From NCBI GenBank assembly GCA_003001975.1, contig PVUG01000010.1, forward strand, positions 113,247-177,246: a DNA stretch of 64,000 nt, read 5' to 3'. Shown here one piece after another: positions 44,982-54,934 of this stretch. A program made the position numbers and the translations under genes. Below the pieces are notes generated by a model. The model saw only the letters and a program-made list of their open reading frames with translations. It ran no database searches and was not told where the DNA came from. Positions within the stretch are counted from its first letter, which is position 1, and each line of letters begins with the position of its first letter. This DNA comes from Martelella mediterranea. Lineage in GTDB: Bacteria; Pseudomonadota; Alphaproteobacteria; Rhizobiales; Rhizobiaceae.

Positions 44982-45896
44982 ATGAGGGGAGGAAGTCGCC
45001 GACACAATTCCGAAGACGAAGAGGAGTCAGCGTTCGTCTCCATGACGGATATGACAGTGAGCTTCCTGTTCATCGTTCTGATATTGCTGGCATTCTTTGC
45101 CACACAGGTCGCTCCGCAAGAGAAGGATCAAGTCGTACCTCGTACGATCCACGACGCCGCTCTCGACCAACTCGCAGAACGTCAGAGGGAGATTGTTTTG
45201 CTCAAGAACGAAGTCGAGCGTCTTCGAAGACTCGTGCCGCAATCCACTGACACAAATCCCATTGAAACGTACAACACGAATGTCGCCGCCAGCCGGGGGA
45301 AATTGCTTCGCGAAATCAAGAGCAAGATCGAAAGCCAGGATCTTAACATCGAAGTTACCGTTAGCCGCGACATGGACGCCCTACAATTCAAGGGCAATGG
45401 GCTTTTTGCGGTGAGCAGTTCAGAACCTTCTTCGGTTGGGCGAGAACAGATAATCGAAGTGGCGAAAATACTGATCGATGAATTGCGTTGTTACACACTG
45501 GGATTGGGTTCTGCCGTGGAAGGTAGCTGCAATCCTGACCTTGCCCTAATCGACTCGCTTCAGATTGAGGGACATACAGATAGCCAGGGCACGGATATCT
45601 TCAATATGGATTTGAGCACGAAACGCGGCGACCAAGTCTTTGAAATCCTGGTTCAAGCTCAACCCGATTTACTGGCATTCGATAACCTTCATGCTCAACC
45701 AATCCTGTCCGTAGCAGGTTATGGAAAAGGCCGCCCCATCGCGGATAACGAAACTGCGGAGGGACGCGACAACAACCGCAGGATCGACCTTCGTTTCATC
45801 ATGTTTTCTCCCGTCAGTGAAGAAATGATCCCGCATGACGTGGCCGACATTGGAAGAATTCAAGATATCTTCGATCGTGGCAGGGCTTCCCAATGA
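44982..45896 (+). CDS. zorB: Zorya type I protein ZorB (MotB/OmpA-like)
   Basis: 304 residues. A short cytoplasmic N-terminus leads to one helix (about 25-43) that begins with the MTD motif; D23 is in the position of the proton-carrying aspartate of MotB-like proteins. The C-terminal OmpA-like peptidoglycan-binding domain has LQIEGHTDSQG (GHTD 197-200) and GRDNNRRIDLR (261-271). It anchors the motor to the wall. It starts 5 bases after zorA and overlaps zorC. Confidence 0.93.
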   Translation: MRGGSRRHNSEDEEESAFVSMTDMTVSFLFIVLILLAFFATQVAPQEKDQVVPRTIHDAALDQLAERQREIVLLKNEVERLRRLVPQSTDTNPIETYNTNVAASRGKLLREIKSKIESQDLNIEVTVSRDMDALQFKGNGLFAVSSSEPSSVGREQIIEVAKILIDELRCYTLGLGSAVEGSCNPDLALIDSLQIEGHTDSQGTDIFNMDLSTKRGDQVFEILVQAQPDLLAFDNLHAQPILSVAGYGKGRPIADNETAEGRDNNRRIDLRFIMFSPVSEEMIPHDVADIGRIQDIFDRGRASQ

Positions 45897-47230
45897 CACT
45901 TCGAGATCGAATTGTCCTGCCTGTCGAATATCGCTTGCGGCCTTTTGGTTCAGATGCGCTGGGGGTGATTTGCAAGCAGATCAGCGATGCCTATCCAGGA
46001 ATTTCGAGCGCGCGGCCGGACGAACTTTCAGAACTTTTCGCGCTTGCCGAAAAGGCCGTCGCAAACTGGGACTGGAGCACGCTCAAGCAGGGCGACTTTG
46101 CCGTGGTCATTGCAGCGGCCATGACCGGAAAGGTCCAATGCAGCAAAGAGCTCCTTCGCTTCATCGACGCGGAGCTTGAAGCCACCACCCGACCGGTGCT
46201 GCTTGGAGCTCTCTGCGAAGCCTACATGGAAAACTGGGAGGTCGGCGCAGACAAAACCCGACGCCTTGCCAGGATGATCATTGGCAAGAGCGCGTCTTTG
46301 CCTGCGCGATGGCAGGTGCTTTTGCGCCGATACCCACAACTGCTGGATACTGAACGCGGAGCAGAGGCGCTTGGCCACATCCTTGCTGTCGACAATAGCC
46401 CCTTTGAGACACTGCGCAGCGCGGGTCTTCCAGCTCCCCACGGGCCCGGGATGATGACCGAAGTACATGAGGCGTTCATTCACGCCCTGTCGCCTGCAGA
46501 AACAAAAGCGACCGTGGACCGCATACTGGGTTGGATTGCACCAGCAGGTCAGCCAAAACTCATCGATGTTAGGGCCATTTCTGCGGTGAGGGCAATCCTA
46601 TCACCCTGGCGCGACAGAAACTGCCCGGAAGCCTTGCGTCTGCATTGCGTGAAAGAACTGAACAGGCTGTTCGGCGATCCGAGAAATCGGGACGCTGACG
46701 ACAGTCATATCGAAGAAGCGCGGATCTGGCTGAATCTCGGGCACGAATATTTGCGCGTCATGCTTAAATGGCTGGCAGGACAAAGCATGGAAGCCATTTT
46801 CGAAATTGTTTCGAGGGCAGAATCTATACGGGACACAAACGAGCAATGGATCAAACGCAAACGCTTCTGGATGGACCTCTATAAAAGGGGTCGCATCGAT
46901 GAAGCGTGGCTTGCGCTGGGAAAAGATTCTGAGACCGCAGCGACCAATCTTTACCGCCGAACAGGCGATCCTGCTTATCGCAATTTTGGGCGACAGCGTT
47001 CAAGATCAGATACGAGTATTCTCATGATGAGGATCGGCGAAAAGATCGTTGTGGAGGGCTCTCACAGCTTCCGCGTCCATGTTTTCGATAAACCGGTGCA
47101 GGAAAGACCTGAGCTTTATGCAACAGACTACGATCTCGGAAAGATCGTTCTGCCATTAGGCGATGCCCGCACGCGCGTACATGACACGGGTGGCAACTGG
47201 ATGAGTTGGGTCATGGAGCGCATCAGATGA
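45893..47230 (+). CDS. zorC: Zorya type I effector-side protein ZorC (EH-signature domain)
   Basis: 445 residues, mainly helical, soluble. The region about 300-400 has the EH-signature style of ZorC (FWMDLYKRGRIDEAWLAL, then RIGEKIVVEGSHSFRVHVF), named for a conserved glutamate and histidine. It is identified mainly by position between zorB and the helicase and by size. In studied systems ZorC binds DNA and acts together with ZorD in the cytoplasm. Shares ATGA junctions with both neighbours. Confidence 0.85.
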   Translation: MTLRDRIVLPVEYRLRPFGSDALGVICKQISDAYPGISSARPDELSELFALAEKAVANWDWSTLKQGDFAVVIAAAMTGKVQCSKELLRFIDAELEATTRPVLLGALCEAYMENWEVGADKTRRLARMIIGKSASLPARWQVLLRRYPQLLDTERGAEALGHILAVDNSPFETLRSAGLPAPHGPGMMTEVHEAFIHALSPAETKATVDRILGWIAPAGQPKLIDVRAISAVRAILSPWRDRNCPEALRLHCVKELNRLFGDPRNRDADDSHIEEARIWLNLGHEYLRVMLKWLAGQSMEAIFEIVSRAESIRDTNEQWIKRKRFWMDLYKRGRIDEAWLALGKDSETAATNLYRRTGDPAYRNFGRQRSRSDTSILMMRIGEKIVVEGSHSFRVHVFDKPVQERPELYATDYDLGKIVLPLGDARTRVHDTGGNWMSWVMERIR

Positions 47231-50200
47231 GCCTTTCCTTTTCTCCTCACTACGACGCCAACGGCGCCGTGCTGGACCTGACCAGCGAAGAAAAAGGCAT
47301 TTTTGGCCGGTTGCGCAAACAACGAATGCCCGACCTGAGGCACATTACGAAGGACGAGCGCGATATTGCTCTGGCCATTGCCAGCTTGCGCTTTCTCGAC
47401 CCTGAAAACGGACACCACACGCTCGACGCAAGCAAAATAACGCTCGATCACCGGCTCATTTCGCGACTTGATGACCACACGGCGACAGTCCTGGGCCTGC
47501 CGCCACGCGTCAGCAATCTCGTATTCCGGGCAGAAACGAAAGGCGAGATGGGACGAGCAAATTTCCGGTTCAACTGGTGGTGGGAGCAACATGGTCAAAG
47601 TAAACCCCAGAACCGTCTCGGGGCGATCATCGGCGCCGGCCGGAAGCAAAGGATCCCTGCGCCGATCTACGACGCCATTCAGCTTTCCGAAGCCTTTAAT
47701 GCAAACGCGCCGTTACCCGCTCACTGGAAGGCACTTGCCGATTTCTGCAAGTTGCTTGGAGCTGAATCGATTACGGATCTCAGTTCTCCCGAGCAATTCC
47801 TGAAAGACATCTCCATTGTCAGCTGCGATCGCGTCGGTCTTGATCTCGACGATGATGATCCTTCGCAGTTCCGCCCTCTGCCCTTCAATGACGAGTTTGA
47901 TTCCGAAGAATTCTCACACGGTTCCGCCGCCCTCAAGGATGAAGAACTTATCCAGTTTCAGCAGCAGGTTGAAAAACGTGGTGGCCAGCCAGCCTTCAGC
48001 ATTGGAAAAAACCGATTCCTGATCCTGGATCGGACGGCCATGACAATCACACGCGTGATCAGCGAACATGCCGCCAAGGATGAGGTATCGCGACGCCATT
48101 TCATCGAAAATGCCGAGCGTATAGTGTTTCAAGCCGTCGCCGAACAACTTCGAAGTGATGGCAGCCTCAAAGCGCTTCAAAGCATCGAGGCGCAGGAAGA
48201 GGCCTTCGAGAACACATTTTCCCGCGGGTGGGCGGAGACCCGCGAGTGGTCGGCGCGGGTTATCGAAATCCGCGCTTGGCAAAAGCCCGTTCTGGAGACA
48301 ATTCAGGCATCGGGAAGGAACTGGCTCCCGGCGGATATCGATCCATCGGTCGGCGAGACGTTGGGCCGAATCCCGGATCATGACGTCGAGGGAATGCTGA
48401 AGGCGGTTCGCTCAGCCCTAGAAAATGCTCTGCCCGCAGTTGTTCACGAAACTGCAGGCGAGTTCCCGGCGACCGAATTGATCGCTGAGGCGCTGGAAAG
48501 GCGCCTTGAAATCATGAAGGAGAAGCATCTGGCCGGCGGCAATGACGCAGAACCGGTGCTTCCGATATCTCACGACAATTTTTTCGAGTTGACTTTCCGC
48601 GAGCAACCGGCCGAGCGACAATCTGCACGGGACAACGCATTACCCGACGGCGTTTTGAGACCGCTGCAATATCATCAACGTCAAGCGTTCAACTGGCAAA
48701 TTGAATGCTGGCGTAAAGGTCTCCCGGGCATTCTCAATGCGGATGAGCAAGGGCTGGGAAAAACGCTACAAACACTCGCCTTTCTGACCTGGCTGACCGA
48801 AGTGATGCGTTTCGATCCCAAATGGGCGGCTCCCATCCTGATTGTCGCGCCGACGTCTCTGCTGCGAAATTGGGAAGATGAGATAGGCAAACATCTGAAG
48901 CCTGATATCTGGGGTAAGCCAGTTCGCCTCTATGGAGCTCATTTGGTACCGTTCAAGACCAACGGCGTCAGTGGTCAGGACATTCAGGATGGGGAGGCAC
49001 GTCTTGATTTCGGTGCACTCATGGATGCGAAAGGCCCCAAGCTGGCGGTGACCACTTATCAGACGCTTGCAAATTACGCGGTGAGCTTCGCCGAAACGCG
49101 TTTTGCGGCGATCGTTTATGATGAAATCCAGAACCTGAAGAACCCGGCAACACTGCGCTCAACCGCTGCCCGTGCGACCCATGCGGATTTCAAGATCGGG
49201 CTGACCGGAACGCCAGTCGAGAACAAGACACAGGACCTCTGGGCGATCATGGATCAACTTGTCCCAGGCGCGCTTGGCTCACTTGTCGATTTCAAGGACC
49301 TCTATGATACGCCTACGGCCGAGCGGATTCGCGGCCTAAACGCTGCCGTCTTTACGCGACATGGAGATATTCCCCCGCTAGGACAACGGCGGCTGAAATC
49401 TGAGGCTGCGAGCAGCCTGCCTCCGAAGGTGCGTATCTATCATCCACGCATCATGCCCCCTGTACAGGCGTTGCGCTATGACGAAGCCCGCGCCAAACGT
49501 TTGCAGATGTTTGCTTTGCTTCATCACATTCGTCGTACGTCGCTGCACCCGGGCCTGATTGACAGCGAACTGACAGACAATTTTACCGAAGCCTCAGCTC
49601 GACTGACCGCTGCGATCGATATCCTCCGATGGATAAAGGCGAGAGGCGAGCGAGCACTGATCTTCGTTGAGTACCGCGATGTCCAAAAGTGGCTGGCAGA
49701 ACTCATCCGCCTCGAATTCGACCTTGAGAGGGTTGATATCATCAACGGAGAAACGTCCGTCGATCAGCGCAAGCAGTTTACTGATCGTTTCAACCGTCAT
49801 CTTGAAAACGACGAAGGATTTGACGTGCTGGTGCTTGGTCCGAGAGCCGCCGGCACTGGGCTGACTCTGACCGCAGCCAATCACGTCATCCACCTGACAC
49901 GATGGTGGAACCCTGCTGTGGAAGAGCAATGCAACGATCGTACGCATCGTATTGGACAGACTAAGCCGGTGACCGTTCACATCCCGCTTGCTATCCACCC
50001 GAAACTTGGCCGCGGCTCTTTCGATTGTCTGTTGCAGGACCTGATGCGCAGCAAGCGCAACCTCGCCGACAGCGTGCTCTGGCCCCAGGAGAGCAATGAA
50101 AGTGAACTGCATCTATTGCATGACAGGCTCGTCAAAGGTCCTGAGGAGCCGCAGGAAGGGGGCCAGTTCGAAGCGCTGGAAGGTCGCGATGATCTGGTCT

Positions 50201-50427
50201 TCGAAATGATCGGTAATGAAACCATGCGTGTTGCGTCGAAGGCTGGCGGCAGCAGCGTGGTGATTGCGCGTGCGAAGAATCCGAGCGACTTCGAGAACCT
50301 GTTCTCCGCGCACGACGCTGCTCTCATTGTCATGGACAGGTCCGAAGATAAACTGGCCAGACCGAGCCTTCCAACCGCAAGTCTTCCGGACCGCTCCTTG
50401 TGGCCAGACTATTTATTGCCCGACTGA
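47227..50427 (+). CDS. zorD: Zorya type I protein ZorD (SNF2-type helicase/nuclease)
   Basis: 1066 residues from the ATG overlapping zorC. The N-terminal ~480 residues are a poorly conserved type I-specific region. The SNF2 ATPase follows: DEQGLGKT at 506-513, DEIQNLKNP at 632, GLTGTPVENKTQDLW soon after, and the second lobe with VDQRKQFTDRF and RAAGTGLTLTAANHVIHLTRWWNP (parts). The final THRIGQTKPV motif is clear. In known Zorya I, ZorD is recruited by the activated motor and degrades phage DNA. Last gene of the operon. Confidence 0.93.
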   Translation: MSLSFSPHYDANGAVLDLTSEEKGIFGRLRKQRMPDLRHITKDERDIALAIASLRFLDPENGHHTLDASKITLDHRLISRLDDHTATVLGLPPRVSNLVFRAETKGEMGRANFRFNWWWEQHGQSKPQNRLGAIIGAGRKQRIPAPIYDAIQLSEAFNANAPLPAHWKALADFCKLLGAESITDLSSPEQFLKDISIVSCDRVGLDLDDDDPSQFRPLPFNDEFDSEEFSHGSAALKDEELIQFQQQVEKRGGQPAFSIGKNRFLILDRTAMTITRVISEHAAKDEVSRRHFIENAERIVFQAVAEQLRSDGSLKALQSIEAQEEAFENTFSRGWAETREWSARVIEIRAWQKPVLETIQASGRNWLPADIDPSVGETLGRIPDHDVEGMLKAVRSALENALPAVVHETAGEFPATELIAEALERRLEIMKEKHLAGGNDAEPVLPISHDNFFELTFREQPAERQSARDNALPDGVLRPLQYHQRQAFNWQIECWRKGLPGILNADEQGLGKTLQTLAFLTWLTEVMRFDPKWAAPILIVAPTSLLRNWEDEIGKHLKPDIWGKPVRLYGAHLVPFKTNGVSGQDIQDGEARLDFGALMDAKGPKLAVTTYQTLANYAVSFAETRFAAIVYDEIQNLKNPATLRSTAARATHADFKIGLTGTPVENKTQDLWAIMDQLVPGALGSLVDFKDLYDTPTAERIRGLNAAVFTRHGDIPPLGQRRLKSEAASSLPPKVRIYHPRIMPPVQALRYDEARAKRLQMFALLHHIRRTSLHPGLIDSELTDNFTEASARLTAAIDILRWIKARGERALIFVEYRDVQKWLAELIRLEFDLERVDIINGETSVDQRKQFTDRFNRHLENDEGFDVLVLGPRAAGTGLTLTAANHVIHLTRWWNPAVEEQCNDRTHRIGQTKPVTVHIPLAIHPKLGRGSFDCLLQDLMRSKRNLADSVLWPQESNESELHLLHDRLVKGPEEPQEGGQFEALEGRDDLVFEMIGNETMRVASKAGGSSVVIARAKNPSDFENLFSAHDAALIVMDRSEDKLARPSLPTASLPDRSLWPDYLLPD

Positions 50428-50562
50428 TGCGGGTTTCGCAGCATCATCTTGCTGGCCCGTTGCTCTTCTCCCTGAACACTGGACCATTTGACATCGGATC
50501 TTGCGGCATTCTCGTTTCCAAGCGGATCTTGCTTTAGCGCTGCTTTTCAGTAACTTCGGCCT

Positions 50563-50589
50563 TAGACGCTTGCGAAGGTTGTGCGTCTA
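50563..50589. promoter_or_regulatory. Inverted repeat upstream of hsdR
   Basis: TAGACGC (50563-50569) and GCGTCTA (50583-50589) with a 13-base spacer end 35 bases before the hsdR start. It might be a repressor operator for the restriction operon or a weak stem-loop behind zorD. No regulator gene is adjacent. Confidence 0.45.
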
Positions 50590-50624
50590 TAGCATTGTGC
50601 AGCTTGAGTTACCTATGGTGCACA

Positions 50625-53375
50625 ATGGCCACATCCGTTAATCAGTCCCCGGAAGAAATCGCCCGCGACACGATCGACCAGCAACTCGCAAAGTCTGGTT
50701 GGGTGGTACAGGACAAGTCCAACCTGAATTTTAATGCGGGCTTTGGCGTTGCTGTCCGTGAATATCAAACCGAAATTGGTCCGGCCGATTACGTGCTGTT
50801 TGTCGATAGAGAAGCAGTCGGTGTCGTTGAGGCAAAGCCTGCATCTTGGGGAGAAAAGCTGACGACGGTGGAGGAGCAGTCTGCTGGATATGCGAACGCC
50901 GAGCTGAAATGGGTCAGTAATTCAAAGGCCCTGCCTTTTGTTTACGAAAGCACAGGAACGGTCACGCGATTTACCGATGGTCGCGATCCGTCCCCCAGAT
51001 CACGAGAAGTCTTCACATTCCACCGCCCGGAAACGCTAAAAGCCTGGTCGAATGCCCCGTTTTCTTTCCGCACCGGCTTGAGCCATCTGCCTGAACTGAA
51101 TGTCGATGGTCTGCGCGACTGCCAGATCACCGCGATCACCAATCTTGAAGCTTCGCTTCAGGCCGGTAGGCCTCGTGCATTGGTTCAGATGGCGACCGGC
51201 TCCGGCAAGACATTTACGGCGATCACTGAGGTTTATCGCCTGCTGAAGCACGCAGGCGCGCGCCGCATCCTGTTCCTCGTCGATACGAAGAACCTTGGCG
51301 AACAGGCCGAGCAGGAGTTCATGGCCTATGTTCCCAATGACGATAATCGCAAGTTCACCGAGCTCTACAATGTCCAGCGTCTCACATCACCCTCTATGGC
51401 CGGTGATACGCAGGTCGTGATTTCGACGATCCAGCGCATGTATGCCACGCTGAAAGGCGAAGACCTCGACGAAAGCTTTGAAGAGGAGAACCCAGCCGAG
51501 CAGGCGTTCCGGCCCAAGACGCCGAAGCCCGTTGTCTACAATCCGAAGCTTCCGCCCGAAACATTCGACGTTGTGGTGATCGATGAATGTCACCGCTCGA
51601 TCTACAATCTGTGGCGTCAGGTGATCGAATACTGGGATGCCTTCCTTGTGGGGCTGACCGCGACCCCGGATAACCGCACTTTCGGTTTCTTCAAGAAGAA
51701 CGTCGTCAGCGAATATACGCATGAAAGGGCGGTCGCCGACAAGGTGAATGTCGGCAATGATGTCTATGTCATTGAGACGAAAGTGACCAGGGGCGGCGGG
51801 ACCGTGCAGGCCGAACAGCTGGTCGAAAAACGCGAACGGGCCACCCGCGCCAAGCGGTGGGAAACCCAGGACGTGGACGAGGCCTATGCCGCCACCCAGC
51901 TCGACCGTTCCGTTGTGGCGCCCGACCAGATCCGCACGGTCATCCGCACATTCCGAGATCAATGGCGCGACATCTTCCCGGAGCGCGATGAACTGCCGAA
52001 AACGCTGATCTTCGCCAAAACTGACAGCCACGCCGATGACATCATCCAGACGGTTCGCGAGGAATTCGGCGAGAGCAACGAATTCTGCCGGAAAATTACC
52101 AACGGCGCGAAGAACCCGAAATCGTCGCTCACCGCGTTCCGCAACGAATATTATCCGCGCATCGCCGTCACCGTCGACATGATTGCCACTGGCACCGATG
52201 TGAAACCTCTCGAATGCCTGCTCTTCATGCGCGACGTGAAGTCGAAGAACTATTTCGAGCAGATGAAGGGTAGGGGCACCCGCGTGCTCAAACCCGATGA
52301 CCTGAAAAAGGTGTCGCCCTCGGCAAAGGCGAAAACCCATTATGTCATCGTCGATGCGGTTGGCGTCACCAAATCGGTGAAAACCGCCAGCCAGCCGCTC
52401 GATAGCAAGCCGTCGATCCCGTTCAAGGATCTGGCCATGAACCTGATGATGGGCGACCGATCCGAGGAGACCGTCAGCTCACTGGCCGGGCGTCTGTCGC
52501 GGCTGGATCATAAGCTGACGGCCGAGGATCAGGAAAAGGTCACCGAAATTGCAGGCCAGTCCCTGTCCGCCATTATCCGCGATCTCTTCGATGCCATCGA
52601 CCCGGACAAGGTCGAGGCCGACGCCAAGGCTGCTGGCCACCCGGAGCCCGATGACGCTGCCATGAATGCTGCACGGGAGAACCGCATCAAGGAGGCCGCC
52701 AACGTCTTCACCGGTCCACTGATCAATACGCTCGACACCATCCGCCGCGATACCGAACAGACCATCGACCATGACACGCTCGACGAGGTGATCACCGCCG
52801 CGTGGGCCGGCGATGCCGATGAAAATGCCAAAGCCATCACGCAGGAGTTCGAGGATTACCTTAACGAACACCGCGACGAGATCGAGGCGCTGACGATTTA
52901 CTTCAACACACCGGCAAGGCGTTCCGAGGTTACGCTGTCGATGATCAAGGCGGTGCTGAAGAAGCTGACCGAGGATCGTCCCCGCCTTGCGCCTCTGAAT
53001 GTCTGGCGCGCTTATGCGCATCTGGATGACTACAAGGGCGGCACGCCTACCGGCGATCTGACTGCGCTGGTCGCCCTGATCCGGCGGGTGACGGGGTTGG
53101 ATGATCGGCTGACCCGCAACTCTGACCGCGTGCGTCGCAATTTTCAGAACTGGATCATGCAGCGGCACTCCGGTGCGGGGACGAAGTTCTCCGATGCCCA
53201 GATGGACTGGCTGCACATGATCCGCGATCACCTGATCAGCTCTTTCACCATCGAGCGTGACGATCTGGAGCTTTCCCCCTTTGACGCCAAAGGCGGGATG
53301 GGGCAAATGTACGAACTCTTCGGGGATCAGATGGAGGATGTCATGACCGAGATGAATGAGGCGCTGTCGGCATGA
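50625..53375 (+). CDS. hsdR: Type I restriction endonuclease subunit HsdR (EcoEI-like)
   Basis: 916 residues. The nuclease core is at the N-terminus: D55 in GPADYVLF, then EAK (E69, K71). The DEAD-type translocase follows: Walker A ATGSGKT at 190-196, DECH at 319-322, GLTATPDNR, and later MKGRGTRVL. The C-terminal helical domain binds HsdM/HsdS. I start at ATG 50625; an in-frame TTG ten codons earlier is unlikely. It overlaps hsdS by ATGA. It cuts DNA lacking methylation of the site recognised by HsdS. Confidence 0.94.
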   Translation: MATSVNQSPEEIARDTIDQQLAKSGWVVQDKSNLNFNAGFGVAVREYQTEIGPADYVLFVDREAVGVVEAKPASWGEKLTTVEEQSAGYANAELKWVSNSKALPFVYESTGTVTRFTDGRDPSPRSREVFTFHRPETLKAWSNAPFSFRTGLSHLPELNVDGLRDCQITAITNLEASLQAGRPRALVQMATGSGKTFTAITEVYRLLKHAGARRILFLVDTKNLGEQAEQEFMAYVPNDDNRKFTELYNVQRLTSPSMAGDTQVVISTIQRMYATLKGEDLDESFEEENPAEQAFRPKTPKPVVYNPKLPPETFDVVVIDECHRSIYNLWRQVIEYWDAFLVGLTATPDNRTFGFFKKNVVSEYTHERAVADKVNVGNDVYVIETKVTRGGGTVQAEQLVEKRERATRAKRWETQDVDEAYAATQLDRSVVAPDQIRTVIRTFRDQWRDIFPERDELPKTLIFAKTDSHADDIIQTVREEFGESNEFCRKITNGAKNPKSSLTAFRNEYYPRIAVTVDMIATGTDVKPLECLLFMRDVKSKNYFEQMKGRGTRVLKPDDLKKVSPSAKAKTHYVIVDAVGVTKSVKTASQPLDSKPSIPFKDLAMNLMMGDRSEETVSSLAGRLSRLDHKLTAEDQEKVTEIAGQSLSAIIRDLFDAIDPDKVEADAKAAGHPEPDDAAMNAARENRIKEAANVFTGPLINTLDTIRRDTEQTIDHDTLDEVITAAWAGDADENAKAITQEFEDYLNEHRDEIEALTIYFNTPARRSEVTLSMIKAVLKKLTEDRPRLAPLNVWRAYAHLDDYKGGTPTGDLTALVALIRRVTGLDDRLTRNSDRVRRNFQNWIMQRHSGAGTKFSDAQMDWLHMIRDHLISSFTIERDDLELSPFDAKGGMGQMYELFGDQMEDVMTEMNEALSA

Positions 53376-54934
53376 CGGAACGACTTTGGGACATTCCTAC
53401 GACTTGGGAGTGGACTGTGATCAAGGAACTTGGAGATGTAGTTTCGGGCGGTACACCCTCGACGAAAGTCCCCGAGTATTGGGGTGGAGACGTTATATGG
53501 TTCGCACCGTCTGACCTGACTGGATATAAATCGAAGACGATTACCCGTGGTGCCAAGAGCCTCACAGATGACGGTCTGGCTAATTCATCGGCAAAGGTGA
53601 TGCCTGCTGGCAGCGTGATGTTTTCTTCGCGCGCACCCGTTGGGTATGTTGCCATCAATACCCTTCCGGCAGCTACCAATCAGGGCTTTAAGTCCATCGT
53701 GCCGCTTTCAGAAATAGATGGCGATTTCCTCTATCATTACCTGAAAGCGTCTAAACAGCTTGCCGAAGAGCGAGCCACAGGGACTACTTTCAAAGAACTT
53801 TCAGGTTCTGCCTTTGGCGTACTGCCGGTACCGGTAGCTCCTACCAATGAACAACGCCGGATCGTGGAGCGGATCGAGGCGATGTTCGACGAGATCGACC
53901 ATGGGGTGGAGAATCTGAAGAAGGCCAAGGCGACCCTTGGCCTCTACCGCCAATCCCTGCTCAAATCCGCTTTTGAGGGTCGCCTGACCGCCGACTGGCG
54001 CGCCCGCAACGCTGACAAGCTGGAAAGCCCGGAGACTCTTCTGGCCCGCATCCGGTCCGAACGCGACGCCCACTACCAAGCCGCCCTCGACGACTGGCAA
54101 AAAGCCCTGACTGACTGGCGCGACAACGGGGAAGAGGGGAAGAAACCGCCGAAGCCGAGGCGGCCGAAAGACTTCATCGGCTCAGCAATCATACCGGACG
54201 GGAATTCGGTTGAAGTTCCGAGCTCATGGCATGTGCTTCCAATGTTCGACCTTGGTCAAATCTCGGGTGGCCTCACCAAAAACCAGAAGCGTAATGCTCT
54301 CCCCATTAAGGCGAAGTACCTGCGAGTCGCAAATGTTTATTCCAATCGACTCGATCTCGATGAGATCATGGAGATTGGCGTCACGAAAGATGAACTGGAT
54401 AAGACGCGGCTCGAAGAGGGCGACCTACTGTTTGTCGAAGGGAATGGGTCGATCGATCAGATTGGCCGTGTTGCTGTATGGGATGGCAGTATTTGCGATA
54501 TGAGTCATCAAAACCACTTGATCCGCTTCAGTCCTGATGGAGCGCTCGCTTCAAGATTTGCCCTCTACTTCATGATGTCGCCTCGCGGTCGAAAGCTAAT
54601 TGAGGCTCAGGCAAGCTCGACCTCCGGTCTTCACACTTTGAGTATATCCAAGATCGAAGGGCTGCCTATTCCGATCTGTTCCGTCGAAGAACAAGCCGAG
54701 ATCACCCGCATCCTCGACGAACGCCTGTCCGCTGCCGATGCGCTGGAGGCCGAGATTGACGCTGGCCTCACCCGCGCGGAGGCTCTGCGTCAGTCAATCC
54801 TGAAACAGGCCTTCTCCGGCAAGCTCGTTTCGCAAGACCCGAGTGATGAGCCCGCCGCTGACCTTCTCGCCCGCATCAAGGCCGAAAAGGCAACCAAGCC
54901 CAAGGCACCCCGCAAGCGGAAGGCAATCGCATGA
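53372..54934 (+). CDS. hsdS: Type I restriction-modification specificity subunit HsdS
   Basis: 520 residues with two target-recognition domains: the first starts TWEWTVIKELGDVVSGGTPS, the second at SSWHVLPMFDLGQISGGLT. Each is followed by a conserved helical spacer (NEQRRIVERIEAMFDEIDH and EEQAEITRILDERLSAADALE). The central linker DDWQKALTDWRDNGEEGKKPPK is charged. The recognised DNA site cannot be read from sequence. It overlaps both hsdR and the GIY-YIG gene. Confidence 0.93.
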   Translation: MTERLWDIPTTWEWTVIKELGDVVSGGTPSTKVPEYWGGDVIWFAPSDLTGYKSKTITRGAKSLTDDGLANSSAKVMPAGSVMFSSRAPVGYVAINTLPAATNQGFKSIVPLSEIDGDFLYHYLKASKQLAEERATGTTFKELSGSAFGVLPVPVAPTNEQRRIVERIEAMFDEIDHGVENLKKAKATLGLYRQSLLKSAFEGRLTADWRARNADKLESPETLLARIRSERDAHYQAALDDWQKALTDWRDNGEEGKKPPKPRRPKDFIGSAIIPDGNSVEVPSSWHVLPMFDLGQISGGLTKNQKRNALPIKAKYLRVANVYSNRLDLDEIMEIGVTKDELDKTRLEEGDLLFVEGNGSIDQIGRVAVWDGSICDMSHQNHLIRFSPDGALASRFALYFMMSPRGRKLIEAQASSTSGLHTLSISKIEGLPIPICSVEEQAEITRILDERLSAADALEAEIDAGLTRAEALRQSILKQAFSGKLVSQDPSDEPAADLLARIKAEKATKPKAPRKRKAIA

